Shown here piece by piece: positions 44,730-52,336 of a DNA stretch of 64,000 nucleotides. The position numbers were made by a program, and so were the translations under genes. Within the stretch, counting starts at the first letter, position 1; each line of letters opens with the position of its first letter. Source of the stretch: Oscillospiraceae bacterium (GTDB lineage Bacteria > Bacillota > Clostridia > Oscillospirales > Ruminococcaceae); assembly GCA_017483465.1 (NCBI GenBank), contig JAFUWN010000016.1, positions 93,385 through 157,384 on the forward strand, given 5' to 3'. The notes below the pieces were generated by a model. That model ran no database searches. It was not told the DNA's origin and worked only from the letters and a program-made list of their open reading frames with translations.

Positions 44730-45857
44730 ATGAGTGTCAATAATAACGTACTCGGTCTGATTTTTGCAAGTCTGCATGATTCGACTGTCATTGAGTTAAC
44801 CAAACACAGAACCATGGGCTCTATCATGTTCGGCGGCAGATACAGACTGATTGATTTTCCGCTGTCCAATATGGTCAATTCCGGTATCACACAGGTAGGT
44901 GTGATCACAAAATCCAATTACGGTTCTCTGCTCGATCATCTGGGTACAGGCCGTGAATGGGATTTAGCAAGAAAACAGGGCGGTCTGCATTTGCTGCCGC
45001 CGTTCAGCCAGAATGTGGGCGAGGGTGTCTACAGAGGCCGTCTGGAAGCCCTCAGCAATGTCTGGAGCTATGTAGAACATTCCAAATGTGAATATGTCGT
45101 TCTGACAGACTGCGATTATGTTGCGAATCTGAATTTCGATCAGGTGATCAAACAGCATAAGAAAACCGAAGCAGATATTACTGTTGTCTACGGCAAATAC
45201 AGATACAGTGAAGAATCCGGTTCCTGCGTAGATGTTCTGGAAATGGACGAAACCGGAAGAGTCAATGCAGTTCTGGTTGACCCGGCTATTTCCGGAGAGT
45301 GCAGTATCAGCCTGGACATGTTTGTCATGAAAAAAGATTTCCTGCGTAAGATCGTAAAAGATGCGGTGAGCAAGAATCAGTACAGCCTTGTCCGTGACTG
45401 CTTACAGCCGAAAGTAAAAGAATTCAAGATCATGGGCTATGAGTTTGACGGCTATTTCAGCAGAATCGACAGCGTCAAGCATTATTATGAAGCCAATCTT
45501 GCTCTGCTGAATCCGGAAAACAGAAACCAGTTATTCAAGTCCGGTGCTCCGATTTATACCAAGATCGGCGACAACGGCCCTGTAAAATACGGTCTGGAAG
45601 CCAAGGCCTCCAATTCCCTGATTGCAGACGGCTGCATTATTGAAGGTACTGTAGAAAACAGCATTCTGTTCCGTGGTGTCAAAGTCGGCAAGGGCAGCGT
45701 AGTAAAGAACTGTATTTTAATGCAGAACACCAATATCGGTGCAGACTGCTCCCTGACTTCTGTCATCACAGACAAGAACGTGACCACCGAAGACGGCCGT
45801 GTGCTGACCGGTTCAGAGAGCTACCCTGTTTACATCAGCAAAAACGCAAAACTCTGA
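44730..45857 (+). CDS. glgD: GlgD, non-catalytic ADP-glucose pyrophosphorylase subunit
   Basis: 375 residues, paralogue of GlgC with the same two-domain fold. The catalytic loop GGxGxRL is missing: the N-terminus reads GLIFASLHDSTVIELT, as in GlgD regulatory subunits. RYRLIDFPLSNMVNSGI is conserved. I chose ATG 44730, 12 nt after CAGGAGG, over an upstream in-frame TTG. It forms a heteromeric enzyme with GlgC, inferred from the family. Confidence 0.95.
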   Translation: MSVNNNVLGLIFASLHDSTVIELTKHRTMGSIMFGGRYRLIDFPLSNMVNSGITQVGVITKSNYGSLLDHLGTGREWDLARKQGGLHLLPPFSQNVGEGVYRGRLEALSNVWSYVEHSKCEYVVLTDCDYVANLNFDQVIKQHKKTEADITVVYGKYRYSEESGSCVDVLEMDETGRVNAVLVDPAISGECSISLDMFVMKKDFLRKIVKDAVSKNQYSLVRDCLQPKVKEFKIMGYEFDGYFSRIDSVKHYYEANLALLNPENRNQLFKSGAPIYTKIGDNGPVKYGLEAKASNSLIADGCIIEGTVENSILFRGVKVGKGSVVKNCILMQNTNIGADCSLTSVITDKNVTTEDGRVLTGSESYPVYISKNAKL

Positions 45858-45877
45858 TTGCAGGAGGGTGATTCATC

Positions 45878-47293
45878 TTGAATATACTGTTTGCCGCAAG
45901 CGAAGCCGTACCGTTTGCCGCTTCCGGCGGTCTGGCGGATGTGATCGGCTCGCTTCCTGCCGCCATCCGGAACAAAGGGCATGAGTGCCGTGTTGTGATT
46001 CCCCTGTACAAATCCATCCGTCCGGAACTCCGGGCACAAATGACATTTCTGACAAATATCACGGTCGATGTTTCATGGAGAAAGCAGTACTGCGGCATTT
46101 TCACAGCCCTCTGGAACGGCATGACATATTATTTTATTGATAACGAATATTATTTCGGCCGTGACGGTCTGTACGGCTTCTATGACGACTGTGAACGCTA
46201 TGTATTTTTCTCAAGAGCTGTTCTGGAAATGCTTCGCTGCATTGATTTTGCTCCGGATATTATTCATGCCAATGACTGGCAGACTGCTCTGATTTCTGTA
46301 TTTTATCAGGTATTTTATAAATATCAGCAGGGCTATCAGAATATCAAGAATATTTTTACGATTCATAATATTCAGTATCAGGGAAGCTACGGCCGTGAAG
46401 TGCTGAATGAAGTCATGGGCATTCCGTTATATCATATCGGCATTCTGGAATATGACGGTGCAATCAATATGATGAAAGGTGCTATCGAGGCCGCCGATAA
46501 AATCACGACTGTCAGCCCCAGCTATGCATGGGAGATTCTCGACCCGTATTATGCCCACGGTCTTGACAGGATTTTAGTCAATAAGCAGTACAAGCTGTGC
46601 GGCATTCTCAACGGCATTGATACCGGGCTGTATAATCCGGAACAGGATAATCTGATTGCACAGAAATTCAGTATTTCTGACCCGTCCGGCAAGAAAGCCT
46701 GCAAAGAGGCTCTGCTTTCGGAACTGGCTTTACAGGAAGGCGATGAGCCTGTGATCGGCATTGTGACCAGATTTGTTTCACACAAGGGCATTGATCTGAT
46801 TCGCTATGTATTTGAAGATATTCTGAATCTGGGATATAAATTTGCGATTTTAGGCAGCGGCGAAAAGATTTATGAAGATTTCTTCTCGGAAATGCGTTTC
46901 AGATACCCTGACAGAGTGAGTGTCACGCTGGGATTCCAGCCGGATCTGGCAAAGAAGATCTATGCCGGCTCGGATATGTTTCTAATGCCTTCACAAAGCG
47001 AACCCTGCGGACTTGCCCAGATGATCTCCATGCGGTATGGTACTGCACCGATTGTCAGAGAAACCGGCGGTCTGCGTGATTCTGTCAAAGATAACGGAAA
47101 CGGTGACGGCAACGGTTTTACATTCCGGACATATAATGCACATGATATGCTCAATGCGTGTCAGAGAGCCAAGACATGCTATGATGATTCCGAAGCCTGG
47201 AGTGCTCTTGTAAAACGTGCCATGACAAGCGATTTCAGCTGGAATACTTCTGCGGATGCCTATATTCAGCTTTATAAAGAATTATGCGGCTGA
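45878..47293 (+). CDS. glgA: Glycogen synthase (ADP-glucose, GT5)
   Basis: Extends glycogen chains from ADP-glucose. 471 residues, retaining GT-B fold. The N-terminal loop that is KTGGL in most relatives reads FAASGGLADV here. The C-terminal nucleotide site MPSQSEPCGLAQMISMRYGT and the conserved HNIQYQG and ANDWQTAL are present. The start is TTG with AGGAGGG 8 nt upstream. Last gene of the operon; a good terminator follows. Confidence 0.95.
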   Translation: MNILFAASEAVPFAASGGLADVIGSLPAAIRNKGHECRVVIPLYKSIRPELRAQMTFLTNITVDVSWRKQYCGIFTALWNGMTYYFIDNEYYFGRDGLYGFYDDCERYVFFSRAVLEMLRCIDFAPDIIHANDWQTALISVFYQVFYKYQQGYQNIKNIFTIHNIQYQGSYGREVLNEVMGIPLYHIGILEYDGAINMMKGAIEAADKITTVSPSYAWEILDPYYAHGLDRILVNKQYKLCGILNGIDTGLYNPEQDNLIAQKFSISDPSGKKACKEALLSELALQEGDEPVIGIVTRFVSHKGIDLIRYVFEDILNLGYKFAILGSGEKIYEDFFSEMRFRYPDRVSVTLGFQPDLAKKIYAGSDMFLMPSQSEPCGLAQMISMRYGTAPIVRETGGLRDSVKDNGNGDGNGFTFRTYNAHDMLNACQRAKTCYDDSEAWSALVKRAMTSDFSWNTSADAYIQLYKELCG

Positions 47294-47318
47294 TCTGAAA
47301 TAATAATAATAAAAGCAT

Positions 47319-47351
47319 AAAAGACTGTTCCTGACCGGGAGCAGTCTTTTT
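47319..47351 (+). terminator. Terminator of glgBCDA
   Basis: AAAAGACTGTTC pairs with GGGAGCAGTCTTTT, followed by a T-run. Confidence 0.9.
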
Positions 47352-47630
47352 GCGGCTCTGAACAGTACGATCTCCATCGTACACTATGCTAGTGCGACTA
47401 AAATCAGGAAAAATGCAGGAATCAATCTGCAATTTTTCGCTGATTTTATTCTAGCACTTTTGGTCAAAAAAATCAAGGACATTACGTGACATTTTAAAAA
47501 CGGCCATATTACGTCTTATTTTTGATATTTCAAAACAGATTTATCAGCGTTTTCCGCAAGACAAGACAGGGAAATTTTTTATTTTTTCCCTTTCGCAATC
47601 GCATGACATCGCATGACATGCCCGTTACAA
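47352..47630. other. Convergent intergenic region with two structured inverted repeats
   Basis: No gene seen. A perfect small hairpin TACGAT-ctcc-ATCGTA lies at 47366-47381. A long imperfect hairpin lies at 47391-47458: AGTGC/GCACT, then AAAATCAG/CTGATTTT, then GCAG/CTGC around the loop. A short direct repeat TCGCATGACA occurs twice near 47599-47619. It lies 3' of both glgA and the pectate lyase gene. Confidence 0.55.
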
Positions 47631-47660
47631 AGAAAAGCCCTGCTGGAGCAGAGCTTTTCT
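47631..47660 (-). terminator. Terminator of the pectate lyase gene
   Basis: AGAAAAGC-tCTGCT paired with AGCAG-gGCTTTTCT on the minus strand, followed by TTG. Confidence 0.85.
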
Positions 47661-47682
47661 GAATTTCTGTTTTGCTTGTGAA

Positions 47683-50600
47683 TTACAGTTCTGATACCAG
47701 ACCAACGATAAACTTCAGAATCTGGAGAGATTCTTCAGAATCCGGCTTGCCGTTGCCGTTGAAGTCGATGTTTGCAAGACCTTCCGCAGAAAGGGTTTCT
47801 TTACCGAGGATTGCCTTGTTGACTGTGATAACGTCTACGATATTCACAGGCTTGCCGTCGTTGTCAGCATCGCCCTTGATACCGGCAGAAGGCTGCTCGG
47901 ATGTCGGAACGGTTTCTACAGTTGTTGTCTTGGTAGTTTCTGTAGAAGCAGATGTCTGCTCTGTAGCTGCTGTAGTAGCGGAAGAAGTACCGCCTGCTGC
48001 ATAGGAAATATAAGCAAGGTTCATTGTATCGCCCTTAGTAATTTCCACTGCTCCGGCAGATACTGCCACTGTTGCAACACCGTTGTCATCTGTGGTATAT
48101 TTCTGGCCGTTTACTTTGATTGTCTTGTTGGCGGTATCTGTTACTAATACCAGAGTACCGTCAGCAGAAGCTGTGAAAGTAATGGAAGTTGCGGATTCCA
48201 TCTTGAGGGATTTTGTCAGTGTCAGACCGTTGTAAGATACTGAAATATCCTTGGAATTCATATTGCCGGTAATATTATAGAACGAACTTGTACTGCCGTC
48301 TGTTGTGAAGTTATGAACTGTACCGCCGGTTACAACAGGTGAGGTAGAATCTGTTGTTCCGGTGCTGCCGCCCTCAGTAGTAGCCTTGGTAGTTTCAGTA
48401 GAAACAGGCTGTGTTCCGCCGGAAGATGTGCCCGGTGTGGATTCCTGAGAAACGCCGTTCAGCATATGATAGCCCAAAGAAGCATAAGTGCCGTTAGAAG
48501 GTGTTTCAGCAAAGCCCTGCGGATTCGGTGAACCGTCAGCATTTCTCCATTTAGTATGGAAATCTGTACCCATGCCGTCAACTTTGAGTGTTACGAAATC
48601 AGAATCAGCAGGGGTGATAATATCGCCAAGTTTTGCACCGTTTGTCATGGTTTCGCTCTTAGCAAAATAGTATTTGCTGTTATAGTAAACGCCATTTGTC
48701 ATTGCACCAACAAACTTGTCATTGCCTGCCTTGATCGAGCTGACATTTGTCTTAGTCACATTTGCAGTATTATAATAAGACATCATATTAGCAAATGTTG
48801 CTGTTGCAGAACATCTGTAAACCATATAGTTTGCTTTTGCACCCTTAAGATTGTTATTATAAGCAGTGCAATTCTTCATATCGCCGAATTCAGGGTTATT
48901 ATTATCTGTGAAGCCGCAGTTGAGGTTTTCAAATGCAAGGCAGTTTTCTACTTTATGGCGTGTACCGATACCGCCGCCGCCGAGTTTGAAGCCGTTACCA
49001 TCGCAGTCGCCGTAACCTCTGCCGTCTTCTGTGAAGCCGTTGCGGAATGCAATACAGTTTTTCAGTGTTACGACACCGATCGGGCCTGTTGCTTCTTTTG
49101 CATAGAGATCCCAGCCGTCATCAGAGTTGTTATAAGAGATACAGCCATCAAATACATTACCCTGACCGCAGGTCAGCTTTGCAGCGAAACCGTCGGCATT
49201 TTCCATAGTAGCTTCATCGCAGTTGTTCTTAGAAGTACAGTTCTTGACTAAGTTATTTGTCGGCCAGTCAGCAATAGCAGCCGCATCGGTTCTGTATCTG
49301 GAAATCTGGAGACCGGTATCTTCGTTATCATTGAATACCATATATTCAATAATATTATTATTACCGGACAGAAGCATACCGTTATCACCGGCATTATAGA
49401 TTTCAAAGCCATAGAAATGCCAGTAAGAACCATCGAGAACAAAGCCTCTGTTTGCACCGTCAACAGCCTGTCCTGTGAAGTCGAAGACAACTTTTGCATT
49501 ATTATAAGCAGAAACCGTCTTATACTTGCCTTCAGAACCGGAATTGTTCTGATCAATCAGGATGGTACTTGTATATTTATAAGTACCCTCTAACAGATAG
49601 ATACAGCCGCCTGCCGGAACGTTCTTGACTGCTGTCAGGAAGTCGGTCGGATCAGAAGCAGAAGCACCAGAGCCGGAACCGTTCGGAGATACATAAATGA
49701 TCTGAGAGAAGCTTGCCGGAGTCTGAGCTGTAGTAGCCTTAGTCGTCGCAGTTGTTGTTTTTGTAGTAGTATCTGCTGTTGTATTGTTGGTAGCAACAGT
49801 TGTGGTTTCCTGCGGAGCAGTAGTAGCTGTCGGGTCGGTAGAATCAGAAAATCCGCTGCCGATTGCTACGATAGAATCTTTATACGCTACCAGAGCCGCT
49901 TTCAGAGCTGTATTGACAGCATAGCTTTCATCATCAACAGAGTTGTCAAATTTCCACTGGAAATCGCCGCCCTGTACACGGCCTGCATTGGCTGTGACCT
50001 TAGCCGGAACATCTTCGGCTTTATCAGCTGTATAGCTGTAGAAACCGCTTGCGGTATCGAAGTTGTTATAAGTTGTGCCGCCCTGCTTTGTCTTGACAGA
50101 AGACGGAACCTGTTCACTTCTGGAAGAAGCTTCATACGCATCAAATTCAGTGCTGTTATCCTGATACTTGACATAAGCTTTCTGACCGGTCATGTAGTTG
50201 CCGTAAGATTTGATGATACCGCCGTCTTCACCGGAGAAGATACCGCCGGCTTCGACATCAGAACCCTGCATAGAAGCGAGCATAGGATATTTGCAGTTTC
50301 TGAAATAGTTGTTCTCCAGGAATGCAGAAGCACCCATTGTGACACCGGTACCATACTTGGCATTGCCGTCAAAATAATTATTGTAGATATGAACAGAGCA
50401 TGTTCTGATTCTCGGATGACGGGAGTCAGAATGGTCATACCAGTTATGATGATACGTAATATAATTTTCTGTGGATTCGGATTTCATACCCTGGAGATTG
50501 CATTTGCCGTTATCCCAGAAATGATTATAAGAATGTGTAACATAGCTGGAAGTTTTGGTATCAAGAGCACCGTCGCCCTTTACCTGGTCGGCATCAGAAC

Positions 50601-51492
50601 CGGCATCGCCATAGAAGAAGTCGCAGTTATGCACCCAGATATGGTCGTTTTTCTGCTGGAGACCGCAGTCATCGCCTTCGGAGCTGTTGCAGTTCATGAA
50701 GCCGAGGTTTCTTGCTTCTACGTTGGAAGAATTTTTCATAACCAGACCGAAGCCGTTGAATGTCGTATCTGTACCGATACCCTCAACAGTCAGACCGCAG
50801 GTAACTGTATCAACATATAAGTCACCATTGGGCATATTGGCCGGGTCTTCGATATTGCCGATAAATCTGATGGCAACAGGGCCGACTTTGGTATTGCTCT
50901 TGAGATTGGTAATAATATTCTGTATGCCTGTCAGTTCCGTAGCATTGCCTTTCTTGTCCGGCAGAGTGACTTTGACAGTATCTTTTGTTGCATTGGTAAC
51001 ATAAACGACAGTCGCATCAGCTTTCAGCGTACCGTCTTCGTTATAAGCACCGGAAGAAGTGCCGTTTACAAAGCCGTAACCGGAACGGTCATGAGCTGTG
51101 GAAGTCAGCTTGACTTCGGCAGCCTTGGAAGAATCTTCCTTGCCGCTGATTACCGGAACAACTTTCAGCGTATGGGAACCTGCTTTCAGACCGACAGCAT
51201 CGGCACGGAAACAGGACGGATACTGACGGATCAGCATAGAATCAATCTGTGTGCCGTCTACATAGACATTATAACCGGAAGCACCGGAAACAGCTGTCCA
51301 TTCAGCAAAAGCACCTTCCAGATAGCCGGAAGAATTTGTAAACTTCACGGTGCTTTCACTTGCTGTGGCCGTTACATTGGCATTCTGAGCAGGTGCTGCA
51401 GTAATTGCCTGTGCAGAGATTCCTGCGGAGCAGACAACAGTTGCGGCTGCTAACAGTGCAGCCAGACAGGATTTCATTGCTTGCATTCTCAT
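47683..51492 (-). CDS. Secreted cellulosomal pectate lyase: PL1-PL9-dockerin
   Basis: 1269 residues. Domains in order: signal peptide (1 to about 28, ending AGISAQA); a fibronectin-like segment (about 45-130); PL1 pectate lyase (about 145-530) with the catalytic Arg region YDHSDSRHPRIR; Thr-rich linker (about 547-590); PL9 lyase (about 597-1005) with the catalytic Lys in GDCDGNGFKLGGGG; linker; a beta-sandwich, CBM-like unit (about 1060-1165); Thr-rich linker; and a C-terminal type I dockerin (about 1206-1269) with DADNDGKPVNIVD and DFNGNGKPDSEES. It cuts polygalacturonate by beta-elimination using calcium. AAAGGGG precedes the ATG. The first dockerin loop carries an extra residue compared with the usual repeat. 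Confidence 0.96.
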   Translation of the reverse strand: MRMQAMKSCLAALLAAATVVCSAGISAQAITAAPAQNANVTATASESTVKFTNSSGYLEGAFAEWTAVSGASGYNVYVDGTQIDSMLIRQYPSCFRADAVGLKAGSHTLKVVPVISGKEDSSKAAEVKLTSTAHDRSGYGFVNGTSSGAYNEDGTLKADATVVYVTNATKDTVKVTLPDKKGNATELTGIQNIITNLKSNTKVGPVAIRFIGNIEDPANMPNGDLYVDTVTCGLTVEGIGTDTTFNGFGLVMKNSSNVEARNLGFMNCNSSEGDDCGLQQKNDHIWVHNCDFFYGDAGSDADQVKGDGALDTKTSSYVTHSYNHFWDNGKCNLQGMKSESTENYITYHHNWYDHSDSRHPRIRTCSVHIYNNYFDGNAKYGTGVTMGASAFLENNYFRNCKYPMLASMQGSDVEAGGIFSGEDGGIIKSYGNYMTGQKAYVKYQDNSTEFDAYEASSRSEQVPSSVKTKQGGTTYNNFDTASGFYSYTADKAEDVPAKVTANAGRVQGGDFQWKFDNSVDDESYAVNTALKAALVAYKDSIVAIGSGFSDSTDPTATTAPQETTTVATNNTTADTTTKTTTATTKATTAQTPASFSQIIYVSPNGSGSGASASDPTDFLTAVKNVPAGGCIYLLEGTYKYTSTILIDQNNSGSEGKYKTVSAYNNAKVVFDFTGQAVDGANRGFVLDGSYWHFYGFEIYNAGDNGMLLSGNNNIIEYMVFNDNEDTGLQISRYRTDAAAIADWPTNNLVKNCTSKNNCDEATMENADGFAAKLTCGQGNVFDGCISYNNSDDGWDLYAKEATGPIGVVTLKNCIAFRNGFTEDGRGYGDCDGNGFKLGGGGIGTRHKVENCLAFENLNCGFTDNNNPEFGDMKNCTAYNNNLKGAKANYMVYRCSATATFANMMSYYNTANVTKTNVSSIKAGNDKFVGAMTNGVYYNSKYYFAKSETMTNGAKLGDIITPADSDFVTLKVDGMGTDFHTKWRNADGSPNPQGFAETPSNGTYASLGYHMLNGVSQESTPGTSSGGTQPVSTETTKATTEGGSTGTTDSTSPVVTGGTVHNFTTDGSTSSFYNITGNMNSKDISVSYNGLTLTKSLKMESATSITFTASADGTLVLVTDTANKTIKVNGQKYTTDDNGVATVAVSAGAVEITKGDTMNLAYISYAAGGTSSATTAATEQTSASTETTKTTTVETVPTSEQPSAGIKGDADNDGKPVNIVDVITVNKAILGKETLSAEGLANIDFNGNGKPDSEESLQILKFIVGLVSEL

Positions 51493-51530
51493 TGGAAATC
51501 ATTCCCCTTTCAAGTACAACCGGAATTCTT

Positions 51531-51556
51531 CAAAAATATGCCGCCCCTCGGCATAT
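51531..51556 (-). promoter_or_regulatory. Terminator-like hairpin in the pectate lyase leader
   Basis: On the minus strand ATATGCCG-agggg-CGGCATAT followed by TTTTTG, lying between promoter and start codon. An outer ACCGGA/TCCGGT pair can form instead of part of this stem, so the element could work as an attenuator. Confidence 0.5.
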
Positions 51557-51570
51557 CCGGTATTGAACCT

Positions 51571-51599
51571 ATTATATCAAATTTTCCCAAAAAATACAA
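51571..51599 (-). promoter_or_regulatory. Promoter of the pectate lyase gene
   Basis: TTGTAT, 17-nt spacer, TATAAT on the minus strand with TGA before the -10. Confidence 0.8.
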
Positions 51600-51746
51600 T
51601 TGGTATATTTGACAAATTATATTTTTTATTTTGGTCAAATTAAACAAAAATGTACAAATTTATATATTTAACTTGCATAACTTTCTGTTCATAAAGCGAC
51701 TGTAGTCAAACAGCGGTTTTATTTTTCTCAAAACGCTGTACAGTAC

Positions 51747-51775
51747 TTGACAAGCTATCTGAAACATGGTATAAT
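51747..51775 (+). promoter_or_regulatory. Consensus promoter upstream of the XRE/hybrid regulator pair
   Basis: TTGACA, 17-nt spacer, TATAAT. Divergent from the pectate lyase promoter. Confidence 0.85.
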
Positions 51776-51793
51776 AATTTCAAAAAATCAGGC

Positions 51794-51823
51794 AGGCAGA
51801 ACCGGAAATTGTCTGCCTTTATT
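51794..51823 (+). terminator. Early terminator or attenuator just after the promoter
   Basis: AGGCAGA (51794-51800) pairs with TCTGCCT (51812-51818), followed by TTTATT. It begins about 12 nt after the expected transcription start, so most transcripts may stop at about 40 nt. Confidence 0.55.
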
Positions 51824-51988
51824 CGTTCAATATTAATAAAAAACAGCTGTTCCGTTTGTGCATGTGTACGAAAAAATGTAAAAAATTCAAAAAAGTGTCA
51901 TTTTTTTCTCCTCTCGATTGTCTTATTAAATAGAAAGTCTGTTTGAAAACCCAACAGTTTCTATTGAAAAAAGAGGAGGTAATTATTT

Positions 51989-52336
51989 ATGAAGACACCG
52001 CAATATCAGGAAACCAGAAACATCCTGCACCAGAGAATCCGTACCCTGCGCAAGAAAGCACATATCACTCAGGAGAAAATGGCACAGCGTCTGGGCATCA
52101 GCCGCCGGACATATGCCAATTATGAACGGGGCATTCATGCCATGCCCGTGGAAATTCTCGTCTGCATTGCAGAAATGTTTGATACTACGCTGGATTATTT
52201 AGCCGGCAGAACCATGCCGCCGGAACAGGAACTGTCAGAAAGCGAGGAGATTTATGACAGAACCGTCCCGAATCGGAATCATCATGGGAAAGCTCTACAA
52301 GACAGCCAACCGCCGGCAGCTGACCGGCATACTTGA
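51989..52336 (+). CDS. XRE family helix-turn-helix protein
   Basis: 115 residues. Helix-turn-helix at about residues 17-70 (IRTLRKKAHITQEKMAQRL, GISRRTYANYERG). The body ends naturally near ELSESEEIYD, but the frame continues another 27 residues inside the next gene. AAGAGGAGG precedes the ATG. It overlaps the hybrid regulator at 52254 by 83 nt in another frame, so the two are translationally coupled and may act together. Probably binds DNA near the pectate lyase promoter, which is inference. Confidence 0.88.
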   Translation: MKTPQYQETRNILHQRIRTLRKKAHITQEKMAQRLGISRRTYANYERGIHAMPVEILVCIAEMFDTTLDYLAGRTMPPEQELSESEEIYDRTVPNRNHHGKALQDSQPPAADRHT

